Source: Candidatus Bipolaricaulota bacterium
GTDB taxonomy: Bacteria > Bipolaricaulota > Bipolaricaulia > Bipolaricaulales > Bipolaricaulaceae
Assembly (NCBI GenBank): GCA_938084715.1
Contig: CALKES010000009.1
Coordinates: forward strand, 1-64,000
Reading direction: 5' to 3'
Length of the DNA: 64,000 nt
Made by a program: the position numbers and the translations under genes. Every line of letters starts with the position of its first letter. Position 1 is the stretch's first letter. The notes under the pieces are model-generated. The model was not told the DNA's origin and made no database searches. It saw nothing but the letters and a program-made list of their open reading frames with translations. This document shows positions 31,912-40,129 of this stretch, piece by piece.

Positions 31912-33153
31912 ACGCTCAAGGGTAACCACATCCTGATCACGGCGGCGCCCGCCGAGGAGGGGGTCCGCCGTCGGGTCGCCGTGATCGAGGACGGAGAGCT
32001 CGTGGAGGTCCACTTCGAACGCTCCTCCCCACAGCCCGGGGTGGGCACGATCTACCTCGGCCGGGTGGAGACCGTGCTCCCGGGGATGGGGGCCGCGTTT
32101 GTCGACGTGGGTGAGGGGAAAGCCCTCTTCCTCTCCGAGCAGGAGCTCTCGGAGGCCCTCCTGCGGTCCCGCGGCCTCGAACCCGGGAAGGACCCCGTGG
32201 CCATTGGAAAGGTCCTCCGGGCCGGAGACCCCGTCACGATCCAGGTGCGCCGGGGAGGGATCGGGAAGAAGAACCCCCAGGGGACCACGAAGGTCAGCCT
32301 CCCGGGGCGGTACTGGGTGTACCTCCCCACCCAGGGCCGGCTTGGGGTCTCCCGGCGGGTGGACGCCCCCCGGGAGGCCCAGCGGCTCCGGGAGATCGCC
32401 CGGGAGCTCCGTGCGGAAGGCGAAGGCCTCATCGCCCGCACCGCCGCGATCGGGACATCCCGGGAGGAGCTCGAACTGGACCTCCGGTACCTCCGGGAGC
32501 AGTGGGGGGACATCGAGGCCCGAGCGCGGGCAGCTTCCCCCCCGGCCCTCCTCTACCGGCCCCCGGACCTCGTCCGGACCCTCATCCGGGACCGCTTTCT
32601 CGATGGAGTCAGCTCGGTTCTGGTGGACGATGAAGCGCTGCGGGACGAGATCCTGACCTACCTCGACGAGCTCCGGCTCTCCGACCTCCGGCGGCGGGTC
32701 CGGCTCTACCGGGGGACGGTCCCCCTCTTCGTCCGGTTCGATATCGAGCGGCGGCTGCGGGAGGTGCTGGGGCGGAGGATCCCCCTCCGAGGCGGGGGGT
32801 TCCTCGTGGTGGACGAGACCGAGGCCCTCACGGCCATCGACGTGAACACCGGCTCCGACGTTCGCCACCGCCGCCAGAGCTCGGCCATCCTCAACACGAA
32901 CCTCGAGGCCGCCCGGGCGATCCCCCGCATCCTGCGCCTGCGGAAGATCTCGGGGATCATCATCGTCGACTTCGTGGACATGGAAAGCGAATCCGACCTG
33001 CAGCAGGTCATGGCGACCCTCGAGGGGGAGCTGCGGAAGGACCGGGTACCGGCCGACCTCATCGGGGTCACCAAGCTGGGCTTGGTGGAGATCACCCGGC
33101 GTCGGGAGGGGGAATCCCTCCTCGTGGTCCTGGAGGAGCCGGACGAGGCCTAG
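31912..33153 (+). CDS. rng: ribonuclease E/G family protein, start codon unresolved
   Basis: About 410 residues. Processes rRNA and mRNA. An embedded S1 domain ('GTIYLGRVETVLPGMGAAFVDVG') is followed by the catalytic region: 'DETEALTAIDVNTGS' (first metal Asp) and 'IIIVDFVDM' (second). The C-terminal Zn-link CPxCxG and small domain are missing; the protein ends soon after 'GLVEITRRR', so tetramer assembly by zinc is not expected. The family N-terminus ('NHILITAAPAEEGVRRRVAVIEDG') needs a start near 31912-31935, but no ATG, GTG or TTG exists in frame there; GTG at about 31978 would delete the first strand. A non-canonical start or a sequence error is likely. It directly follows the infC operon. 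Confidence 0.85.
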   Translation, partial: TLKGNHILITAAPAEEGVRRRVAVIEDGELVEVHFERSSPQPGVGTIYLGRVETVLPGMGAAFVDVGEGKALFLSEQELSEALLRSRGLEPGKDPVAIGKVLRAGDPVTIQVRRGGIGKKNPQGTTKVSLPGRYWVYLPTQGRLGVSRRVDAPREAQRLREIARELRAEGEGLIARTAAIGTSREELELDLRYLREQWGDIEARARAASPPALLYRPPDLVRTLIRDRFLDGVSSVLVDDEALRDEILTYLDELRLSDLRRRVRLYRGTVPLFVRFDIERRLREVLGRRIPLRGGGFLVVDETEALTAIDVNTGSDVRHRRQSSAILNTNLEAARAIPRILRLRKISGIIIVDFVDMESESDLQQVMATLEGELRKDRVPADLIGVTKLGLVEITRRREGESLLVVLEEPDEA

Positions 33154-33154
33154 G

Positions 33155-33183
33155 TTGAAGCCGGCACGGGCGAACGCTACCAT
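33155..33183 (+). promoter_or_regulatory. tRNA-Val promoter TTGAAG-17-TACCAT
   Basis: The -10-like TACCAT ends nine bases before the mature tRNA 5' end, so the pre-tRNA would have almost no 5' leader. Confidence 0.5.
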
Positions 33184-33192
33184 CCCCCGCGC

Positions 33193-33265
33193 GGGCGGAT
33201 AGCTCAGTTGGTAGAGCGCTCCCTTCACGGGGGAGATGCCGGGGGTTCAAGTCCTCCTCCGCCCA
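33193..33265 (+). tRNA. tRNA-Val(CAC)
   Basis: Acceptor GGGCGGA/UCCGCCC, D-arm GCUC-AGUUGGUA-GAGC, anticodon stem CUCCC/GGGAG with loop UUCACGG (anticodon CAC), T-loop UUCAAGU. Discriminator A; CCA is not encoded (ACCC follows). The next ATG begins nine bases after the tRNA end. Confidence 0.93.
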
Positions 33266-33273
33266 CCCGCCCC

Positions 33274-34554
33274 ATGCACGTCTCCCTGGAGGGACTCCCC
33301 GCGGTGGGCAAGTCCGAGGTCCTCGCCCTCCTCCGCCTCTACTACCCCGATCAGGTCCTTGTCCTCCCCGAGCTCGTCAAGGAGGTCGCCGAACGGGAAG
33401 GGCTTGACCTATTTCGCGATCGCCCTCGGCTGGGTACGAGGATTTGGGACGCGCTCCCAGCCCGGATGGAGGCGATCCACGCTGCCCAGGAGACGGGGAA
33501 GGTCGTCCTAGAGGAGTCCCACCTCGGCGTCCACGCCGCCTACGCCGCAGCCCTGGGGGACGAGGAGTTCCTCGCCCAGTTTCGGAAGCGGGAGGGGGAA
33601 ATCCGGTGGCCGGACCGGTTCATCCGACTCGGAGCCCCAATCCCGGTGTCCCTCGTCCGCCAGGCCGCCCGAGGGGACCCCCGGTACACGGTGCCCCAAG
33701 ACGTGCTCGTTCGGATGCTCACCGCCCTCGATGCCTGGCACCTCCAGCGGAAGAGCGCCCTTGGGGTGATCGACGCCGACCGCCCTCCCGCCGAGGTGGT
33801 AGCCGAGCTCGTGGGCACCCTTGGGCTCACCTACCGCGCTCCGTCTCTGGGCCCCGTCATTCCCTACCTCTTCCTCCTCGGCCGCCCGGCCTCCGGGAAG
33901 TCCGAGCTCATCCAGTTCCTTCGCGGGCTTTCTCCCGAAGAAAGGGCGACGACGTACCATCTAGGAACCCTTCGGGGCCTCGATGATTTCCCGATCCTGT
34001 GGCGGCTCTTCCTCGAAGACGACCTATGGGAGCGGATCGGCCGGGGTCGGCTCCACTCCCGGAGGGCTGGAGAAAACTACGCCGTGGCCAACGACCACGT
34101 GTGGCCGTTCCTCACCCTCCGCCTCGTCGAAGAGCTCGCCCAGCGGCCGGCCGGGCCGGGGGAAACCGTGATCGTTGAATTCGCCCGAGGGGGGGTGGAC
34201 GGCTACCGGAAGACGCTGGGGCTTTTCCCAACCTCCATCCTTCGGGAAGCGGCCCTCCTATACCTCAGCGTCCCCGCTCAAGAATCCTGGCGGCGGAACC
34301 TCGCCCGCTACGACCGGGCCCGCCGAGACGGGATCCTCACCCACTCCGTCCCCGAGGAGGAGATGGCACGGACCTACGCGGTCGACGACTGGATCTCCCT
34401 CGCCCCCAAGCCAGAGGGCCACCTCACCGTCCGAGGGATCCCAGTCCCCTACGTCACGGTCCCCAACGTCCCCGAGCCCCTTGTCCCCGCGGACTTCGCC
34501 CGCCGGTTCCGGCCGGCCCTGGAGGCCCTGTGGGCCCTCCACCGGGCCCGCTAG
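33274..34554 (+). CDS. tandem P-loop kinase (thymidylate/deoxynucleoside kinase-like)
   Basis: 426 residues with two nucleotide kinase domains. The first has Walker A GLPAVGKSE (about 8-16) and a following 'EESHLGVHAAY' like the substrate-binding region of deoxynucleoside kinases. The second has Walker A GRPASGKSE (about 202-210), 'NDHVWPFLTLRLVEEL' and an Arg-rich lid 'RRNLARYDRARRDG'. The substrate cannot be read from the sequence. ATG 33274 starts the first domain immediately; the frame extends upstream but only through the tRNA. tRNA 3' processing would leave fewer than ten bases of leader. It ends tail-to-tail with the redox island (shared CTAG). Confidence 0.75.
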   Translation: MHVSLEGLPAVGKSEVLALLRLYYPDQVLVLPELVKEVAEREGLDLFRDRPRLGTRIWDALPARMEAIHAAQETGKVVLEESHLGVHAAYAAALGDEEFLAQFRKREGEIRWPDRFIRLGAPIPVSLVRQAARGDPRYTVPQDVLVRMLTALDAWHLQRKSALGVIDADRPPAEVVAELVGTLGLTYRAPSLGPVIPYLFLLGRPASGKSELIQFLRGLSPEERATTYHLGTLRGLDDFPILWRLFLEDDLWERIGRGRLHSRRAGENYAVANDHVWPFLTLRLVEELAQRPAGPGETVIVEFARGGVDGYRKTLGLFPTSILREAALLYLSVPAQESWRRNLARYDRARRDGILTHSVPEEEMARTYAVDDWISLAPKPEGHLTVRGIPVPYVTVPNVPEPLVPADFARRFRPALEALWALHRAR

Positions 34555-36032
34555 AGGTACCCCAGCCGCACCCCCACGATCATCCCAATCCCGATCAGGA
34601 CCATCACAAGCCCGGTTGTGAAGTGAAGGGTCCCCAGCCTCGCCTGCCGCCACCGCTCCGCGCGGGCCGTGGTCGTGAACCCAAAGTGGACAAGGAGCGT
34701 GATCGCGATCATGGGGAGGATGAAGATGAAGTTGTACAGGAGAAGCCACAGCGCCCCCTGAACCCGCGCCGTCGTCTGGGAGAGCAGGGTCAGGATCACG
34801 ATGTAGGGGCCCGACGTGCACGGGGCAAGAAACAGGGAGTCTAGAAGTCCGATCACAAACGCGCCGGGAATGGACACCACCGACGCTGTGATCTTCTTTA
34901 CCGACGGCTTCCAGCGGTCGGGAACCTCGATCGAGAACCACTTCCCGTACCAGAGGAGGTCCTTCATCTCCCACAACCCCACAAGGATTGCCAAGGACGA
35001 CACGGCGTAGATGAACGGTTGCCGGAACGAGCGGGTCCCCACGGTGACCCCGAGGATGGAGTAGAGAACAAACCCCATCGTGAAGTAGGCGACGAAGATC
35101 CCGAACGCGAACGCAAGTCCAGCCCAGATGACCTTGACCCGCTTTCCGACCACCAGGAGGGTCCCGAGGAGGAGGACGAGGACCGCGAAGTCGCACGGGT
35201 TGATCGAGTCGAGGACTGCCCCGACGACGACCGCGCCCAGGGTGAGCTGCTCCCGGAGCCGCAGCCGATCGAGGGGCGACGTTGCCCGCGTCTCCACCGC
35301 CCGCGCGATCGCCCCAACCAAGGCGCTCATCCCCTCTGAATCGGTCAAGGACCGGGGAGGCTGGCGAGGGAGAAACACCGTTGCCCCCACCACCGCGGCG
35401 TCACCCACGAACAGGGCGGGCAGCTCCCCCCGGGCCCCGTAGAGGCGCTTGAGCTTCTCCAGGGTCGAGGCCCCATCCGGGGTCGAGGGGTCCAGGCGCC
35501 GGATTCCGAGGGTGGGAAACCGCTCCGCCCACCGGACGAGGAGGTCCTCAAGAAGGGGACAGTCCGGACAGCCCTCCGCAGGGACGAACAGCACAGCCTC
35601 CGTGGCGGTGGGAGGGAGCTTCGTGAGGGGGGAAGGGGCTCCGGCCGCCAGGGCCTGGCGGATCGCGTCCTCCAAGGTCAGCTCTTGAGCGACACCGCTC
35701 CGGACAACGGGAGCGGGCCCGAGCCCGTAAAACGTCGTCCCCACCATGACCACATCCCCCACAAACACCATCGGCACCGGTCCCAACTCCGCCCTGTACG
35801 CCGAAAGAAGCCGCTGCAGCAGGCTCCAGCCCTCCGCGCTGTGGATCTCGTGGCGTTGCACGTGGAACTCCAGTCCCCCCCGCTGGAGGTCGGTCAAGAA
35901 CCCCTCGATCTGCCGGCAGTGGGGACAGCCCTCCTCGTAGAAGAGGAGGACTTCCAGCCCCTGTCCGATGGCCACCCCCGAACCGACGGTGAGGGCCACG
36001 AGCAGGCCAACAGCCAGCCCACGAGTTCCCAT
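34551..36032 (-). CDS. double thioredoxin domain fused to CcdA/DsbD-type membrane domain
   Basis: 493 residues. A signal sequence (MGTRGLAVGLLVALTVGSG) leads into two thioredoxin-like domains, the first with GCPHC and the second with GCPDC active sites. About eight membrane helices follow, with CcdA/DsbD-type Cys in 'DSINPCDFAVLVLLL' and 'FLAPCTSGPY'. Such proteins move reducing equivalents across the membrane to extracytoplasmic thioredoxins. Two periplasmic-type thioredoxins in front of the transporter domain is an unusual order. ATG 36032 begins the signal peptide. It is the last gene of the long metalloid/redox operon, two bases after arsC. Confidence 0.85.
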   Translation of the reverse strand: MGTRGLAVGLLVALTVGSGVAIGQGLEVLLFYEEGCPHCRQIEGFLTDLQRGGLEFHVQRHEIHSAEGWSLLQRLLSAYRAELGPVPMVFVGDVVMVGTTFYGLGPAPVVRSGVAQELTLEDAIRQALAAGAPSPLTKLPPTATEAVLFVPAEGCPDCPLLEDLLVRWAERFPTLGIRRLDPSTPDGASTLEKLKRLYGARGELPALFVGDAAVVGATVFLPRQPPRSLTDSEGMSALVGAIARAVETRATSPLDRLRLREQLTLGAVVVGAVLDSINPCDFAVLVLLLGTLLVVGKRVKVIWAGLAFAFGIFVAYFTMGFVLYSILGVTVGTRSFRQPFIYAVSSLAILVGLWEMKDLLWYGKWFSIEVPDRWKPSVKKITASVVSIPGAFVIGLLDSLFLAPCTSGPYIVILTLLSQTTARVQGALWLLLYNFIFILPMIAITLLVHFGFTTTARAERWRQARLGTLHFTTGLVMVLIGIGMIVGVRLGYL

Positions 36033-36033
36033 G

Positions 36034-36441
36034 TCAGCTCCCTCCCTGAATGAACCGCTCGCCAATCCAGTGCCACAGGTCGTCCCGCACCAACCGGAAC
36101 GCCTCCGGAGTTCCCTGGGCGGCTGGGTCAGGAAACGGAACGTGTTCCTGCACGCGCCCTGGGAAGAACGGGCAGCTTCCTGGGGCGTCGTCCCCGCACA
36201 GGGTGATCACGATGTCAAACTCCTGCCCCAGGAACTCCCGAACGTCCTTGGACTTCTGTCCTGAAATATCCACGCCCCGTTCGGCGAGGACCTCGACTGC
36301 CAGCGGGTGAACCGAGGTCGGCCGGCTCCCCGCGCTCGCCACCTCGTAGCGGTCTCCAGCCAGGTGGCGGAGGATCCCCTCCGCCATTTGGGACCGGGCG
36401 GAGTTGTGCACGCACAGGAAGAGCACCCTCGGCTTCCTCAT
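36034..36441 (-). CDS. arsC: arsenate reductase, thioredoxin-linked (LMW-PTP fold)
   Basis: 135 residues. Reduces arsenate to arsenite with thioredoxin. P-loop CVHNSARSQ (Cys-x5-Arg) at the N-terminus, and the redox Cys pair in 'TLCGDDAPGSCPFF' as in the S. aureus pI258-type enzyme; 'PFPDPAAQGTPEAF' is typical of the family. The ATG overlaps the stop of the upstream gene (TGATG). The presence of all three Cys argues against a plain tyrosine phosphatase. Neighbouring ACR3 and several thioredoxins supply efflux and reductant. Confidence 0.92.
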   Translation of the reverse strand: MRKPRVLFLCVHNSARSQMAEGILRHLAGDRYEVASAGSRPTSVHPLAVEVLAERGVDISGQKSKDVREFLGQEFDIVITLCGDDAPGSCPFFPGRVQEHVPFPDPAAQGTPEAFRLVRDDLWHWIGERFIQGGS

Positions 36442-36899
36442 CACCGGGCCACAAGGAGCAGCACAACCACACCCACAGCGAGAATGAGCAGGATCTCCAG
36501 CGGGCTCAGGACGCGGCGGAGCTTCGCCGGGAGGCGCTCCATGGGCGACGGACAGCCTTCAGTCCGGCAGCGGAGGACCTCCTCCTCAATCTGGAGCTCC
36601 ACTGCCAGGCCCACGCCCGTCACCGCGAGGCCCCCCACGAACACCGTCGGCGTGACCTCCTTGGTGAGCCCGTAGGCCTTCCCCAGGGTCACCATGAGCC
36701 GCCAGTTATCGGGGTTGAACGTGACTTCGTGCGCCACCACCCGCAGCTCAGGGTAGGCCTCCTGAAGCCGGGCAAGGTACGCCTTCATCACCAGGCAGTC
36801 GGGGCAGGTCGCCGACCAAAAGTAGTGGAGCTCGACCTCCGCCCCCGCCCCAACCGTAGCCAGGCCGAGGAACAAGAGAATACAGGCAACTCTTCCCAT
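36441..36899 (-). CDS. membrane-anchored thioredoxin-like protein
   Basis: 152 residues: signal sequence (MGRVACILLFLGLATVGAGA), a thioredoxin-fold domain with active site SATCPDCLVMK and cis-Pro region 'VTPTVFVGG', then a C-terminal membrane helix ('ILLILAVGVVVLLLVAR'). Extracytoplasmic disulfide or metalloid redox role inferred. GGAGGTGG gives a strong ribosome site. The ATG overlaps the restored ACR3 stop (TGATG), and its own stop overlaps arsC. Confidence 0.78.
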   Translation of the reverse strand: MGRVACILLFLGLATVGAGAEVELHYFWSATCPDCLVMKAYLARLQEAYPELRVVAHEVTFNPDNWRLMVTLGKAYGLTKEVTPTVFVGGLAVTGVGLAVELQIEEEVLRCRTEGCPSPMERLPAKLRRVLSPLEILLILAVGVVVLLLVAR

Positions 36900-38027
36900 C
36901 AGGCCACCTCCTGCGCCGGGCGCCCCCGGGGGGCAAACCAGCGTTGCGTCCGCAGGCGCACCCGGACGAGCATGAGCATCACCGGAACCTCGACAAGCAC
37001 CCCACCACCGTCGCCAGCGCCGCTCCCGCGGAGCCCCCATAACGCATCGTCGCCGGGGCGATCGCGACCTCGCAGTGATTCGAAGTGCCGACCATCGCCA
37101 ACGGAGCCGGATCTTCGTACCGGAAGCGGAGGGCCCGCGCGAGGGCGTACGTGATTCCAAAGCTAAGCCCGGTCTGAGGCAGGAGCGGAATCGCAATCCG
37201 CAGGATCGTGAGCGGGTTCTCGACGATCGTCTCCCCCTTGAACCCAAACAGAAGGACCAGCGTCAGGAGGAGCGCGACCACCGACACCGGGGTCAGCCAG
37301 GGGACAAACCGTTCGCCAAACCACGCCTCCCCCATCCGTCCGACGAGCCACCGCCAGGTGAGGTACCCCGCAAGGAGCGGGAGGGCCCCGTAGATCACGA
37401 TTGAGAGGAGGAGCGCCTGCCAGGGGACGGGCATCCGGTTGATCCCAAGGAGGAGCTTCCCAAGTGGCCCGTACAGGAGGAGCATCGTGACGGAGTTGAT
37501 CGCCACCATGACCAGGGTGTGGCCTTGGTTTCCCCGGGCGAGGAACCCCCACACGAGGACCATCGCCGTGCACGGGGCGATCCCAAGGAGGATTGCCCCC
37601 GAGATGTAGGACCGGAAGAGCTCGACCTGGGTTCCGTCCTTCACGATCTCCACCCCGGGAAGAGGGGGGCGAAAGAGAACCCCGAGGAACAGGGTCGCGA
37701 TCCCCAACATCGTGAACGGCTTGATCCCCCAGTTGACGAGGAGGGTCAGGAGGACCGGCCTCACGCTCTTCCCCGCGCGGAGGACCTCGCCGAAGTCGAT
37801 CTTGACCATGATCGGGTACATCATGAAGAACAGGGCCGCGATCGGGATGGACACAACCGGTGCCCCGCCCACGTAGATCGCCAGTGAGTCGAGGTATCGG
37901 GCCGCCTCGGGTGCGACCCGGCCGAGGAGGATCCCCCGCCGATGCAGAGGAGGACCCACAGGGTCAGGTACCGCTCAAACGCGCCCCGGCCCGGTCCTTG
38001 CCGAGCCTGGGATTCCTTGACCGCCAT
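36899..38027 (-). pseudogene. acr3: arsenite efflux permease ACR3, two frameshifts
   Basis: The frame 36979-37959 encodes most of an ACR3 permease (ten membrane helices; Cys in '[18 protein letters not shown]', Glu in '[13 protein letters not shown]'). The N-terminus 'MAVKESQ...[16 protein letters not shown]' is in another frame up to about 37930, and the C-terminus '[16 protein letters not shown]...AQEVA' in another from about 36985. Both switches occur at runs of G. Joined, the protein has normal length, an ATG right after the stop of the rhodanese gene and a stop overlapping the next ATG. The perfect operon fit suggests sequencing indels in an intact gene rather than decay, though I cannot exclude a true pseudogene. 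Confidence 0.8.
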
Positions 38028-38030
38028 CGC

Positions 38031-39101
38031 TTACTGGGAGGGGTACAACAGCGTGTCGCCGTACGTCGCCCGCCAGCCAGCCACCCCGCCAAGAAGCGCC
38101 CGGGCCTTCGCGAACCCCAAGCTCCGAAGGTACTGAGCAATCGGGACGGCCCGCGTTCCGTCCTCATCGATGATCCACAGGGCGAGCTGGGTCCCTGGGA
38201 GGGGGCGGGGAAGGGTGGCCGCCCAGGCCTCGGTCTCCTTCTGCGTCGGGAGCTGGACGTTCACGGCGCCGGGGAAGTGGCCCGCGGCGTACGCCTCCGG
38301 GGATCGGACATCCACGATGTACAAGAAGTTCTGGGCCAACCGGCTGGGGTCGACCACAGCGAACGTCCCGTAGAAGGGGGAGCCGACCGGGGGCGTCCGG
38401 GAGGCGCCAGGGGCCCACGTGAAGAACAGCTCTCCGTACAGCTGCCACCAGCGGGCCAGTCCGCCGCTGAGGGCCCGGACCAGGCTGAACCCGTTCCCCT
38501 GCAACAACTGTGCCGCCTGGACAGCCTGAATCCCCGTCTCGTCGTAGAGGTAGATCACCCGATCCCGGGGGAGCTCCCCCATCCGCGCCGCGAGGTCGGA
38601 GAACGGGATGTTCAACGCCCCCAGGAGCCGCCCCTGGGCGTAGGCCTCGGCCGGGCGGAGGTCCACCAGGACGTAGAACTCGTCGTAGAGGGTCTTGGGA
38701 GTCCCCTCAAACGGGGCCAGCGTCCGAACGGTCCCGCGGATCCAGACCGTGATCCGGGGCCGCTGGGGGTCGCTTGAGGTCACCGTCACCGAGGTCCCTG
38801 TGGGTTGAGAGTAGCGGCTGTAGCCCGTCGTATCGTACCGGATGGCCACCGACACGCTCTCCCCCGGGAGGAGGAGGCTCTTGGGGAGCGGCGCGCTCGT
38901 GCAGCCGCAGCTCGGCACGACCCGAATGTTCTCCAGCGGCGCATCCCCCGCGTTCTGGATCACCAGGTCAAACTGGACCACGTAGCCGTCGATCACGGTC
39001 CCGAAGTCGTATGACTCGGGGGTAACGACGATCCTTGGCCCGGCGAAGCCCGCCAACCCCAAGAGGACGAGCCCCCCAACGATTCCTGCGTTCCGCTTCA
39101 T
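38031..39101 (-). CDS. exported DUF1573 protein with two rhodanese-like domains
   Basis: 356 residues. After a signal peptide (about 1-20), a DUF1573 Ig-like domain ('YDFGTV', 'VVPSCGCTSAPLPKSLLLPGES') spans to about 115. Two rhodanese-fold domains follow (about 125-215 and 240-350; 'VLVDLRPAEAYAQGRLLGALNIPFS' pattern in the first, 'YIVDVRSPEAYAAGHFPGAVNV' in the second). Both lack the catalytic Cys: the active-site loops read YDETG and IDEDG. They should therefore not transfer sulfur; they may bind anions or partner proteins. Coded within the metalloid/redox operon, just before ACR3. Confidence 0.85.
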   Translation of the reverse strand: MKRNAGIVGGLVLLGLAGFAGPRIVVTPESYDFGTVIDGYVVQFDLVIQNAGDAPLENIRVVPSCGCTSAPLPKSLLLPGESVSVAIRYDTTGYSRYSQPTGTSVTVTSSDPQRPRITVWIRGTVRTLAPFEGTPKTLYDEFYVLVDLRPAEAYAQGRLLGALNIPFSDLAARMGELPRDRVIYLYDETGIQAVQAAQLLQGNGFSLVRALSGGLARWWQLYGELFFTWAPGASRTPPVGSPFYGTFAVVDPSRLAQNFLYIVDVRSPEAYAAGHFPGAVNVQLPTQKETEAWAATLPRPLPGTQLALWIIDEDGTRAVPIAQYLRSLGFAKARALLGGVAGWRATYGDTLLYPSQ

Positions 39102-39117
39102 CGTCCCTCCTTTCCTG

Positions 39118-39366
39118 TCAGCCGCGTTTCGCGGCCAAGAGCTGCTTCTTGATCTCCTCGACGGGAGCGATGTGACCGGCGACGACGATCTTCCCGTCGA
39201 TGGCCAGCGCCGGGGTCATCATCACCCCCCGCTCCATCATTTGGGCCAGATCTTCCACCTTCACCACCTTGGCCTCCACGCCCAACTCCGCCACCGCCTG
39301 TTCGGCGTTCCGCACCGTCGCCTTGCACTTCGGACATCCTGTCCCAAACACCTCGATCAGATGCAT
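39118..39366 (-). CDS. small thioredoxin-like redox protein (MTH895/TM0996 type)
   Basis: 82 residues: glutaredoxin-sized fold with active site GTGCPKCKATV and cis-Pro in 'VMMTPALAIDGKIV'. This family (thioredoxin_3) is common next to arsenic and permease genes. Ribosome site GGAGGTGTAG. Cytoplasmic; it could supply electrons to ArsC or the permease complex (inference). A TAGAGT hexamer 12 bases before the ATG may give an internal promoter. Confidence 0.87.
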   Translation of the reverse strand: MHLIEVFGTGCPKCKATVRNAEQAVAELGVEAKVVKVEDLAQMMERGVMMTPALAIDGKIVVAGHIAPVEEIKKQLLAAKRG

Positions 39367-39428
39367 CTACACCTCCACACTCTACCGAGTTTCACCGCTA
39401 CCCATCGTGTCCCCACCAAGCTCTCCAA

Positions 39429-40127
39429 TCACGGTGCCGCGTAGATCAGGTACAGGCCCGCCAGGATCACCAGGACCCCACAGGCCGCCTTGACAATCTT
39501 CGTCCCCCGCGACCGCTCATTCCAGTGGAGGTACCGCTGGACCATGCCCATCGACGTCCCCGCCAAGACGATCACCGCGCAGTGGCCAACCGCGTAGGTT
39601 CCGAGGAGCAAGCCGGCGTAGGCGAGGTTCTGGGAGGCCAGCCCGAACGTAACCGCGAGCATCGGGGCCATGTAGGCGAACGTGCAGGGGCCCAGGGCGG
39701 CCCCAAACAGGAGCCCCAGGAGCGCCGCCCCCCAGTACCCCTTCGACCCCACGCCCAAGGTACCCAGTCCCCCCCCCGGAAGTCGGATCACGTCAAGCAG
39801 GTACAGCCCCACGAGGAAGAACACCGCCGCCACGGCGTAGTTCGCGTACGGCCCCACGTCCCCCAGCATCCGGCCGGCGAGGGCGGTGATCGCCCCCACG
39901 ATCCCGATCGTGACGAGGATCCCCAGGGAGAACACGGTTGAGATGGCAAGGGATCTGCCCACGGTGGGCTTCCCTTGACGGTTGATGTACCCCACGATCA
40001 GGGGGATGCTCGCTAGGTGGCATGGACTGAGGACCACGCTCAGCACACCCCACGCAAGCGACCCTGCCACCGCCAGAAGCGGCGTCCCCTCGACCGCTTG
40101 GTTCAGCGCGGCGAACCATCCCCCCAC
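39429..40127 (-). CDS. ccdA: CcdA/DsbD-family thiol electron transporter
   Basis: 232 residues, six to seven membrane helices. Paired Cys regions 'VLSPCHLASIPLIVGY' and 'AALGPCTFAYMAPML' are the CcdA redox Cys. It should pass electrons from cytosolic thioredoxin to the membrane-anchored thioredoxin encoded immediately upstream. GTG 40127 is chosen: it starts three bases after that gene's stop with a G-rich ribosome site; the open frame upstream is antisense-like composition. Confidence 0.85.
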   Translation of the reverse strand: MGGWFAALNQAVEGTPLLAVAGSLAWGVLSVVLSPCHLASIPLIVGYINRQGKPTVGRSLAISTVFSLGILVTIGIVGAITALAGRMLGDVGPYANYAVAAVFFLVGLYLLDVIRLPGGGLGTLGVGSKGYWGAALLGLLFGAALGPCTFAYMAPMLAVTFGLASQNLAYAGLLLGTYAVGHCAVIVLAGTSMGMVQRYLHWNERSRGTKIVKAACGVLVILAGLYLIYAAP

Positions 40128-40129
40128 CG

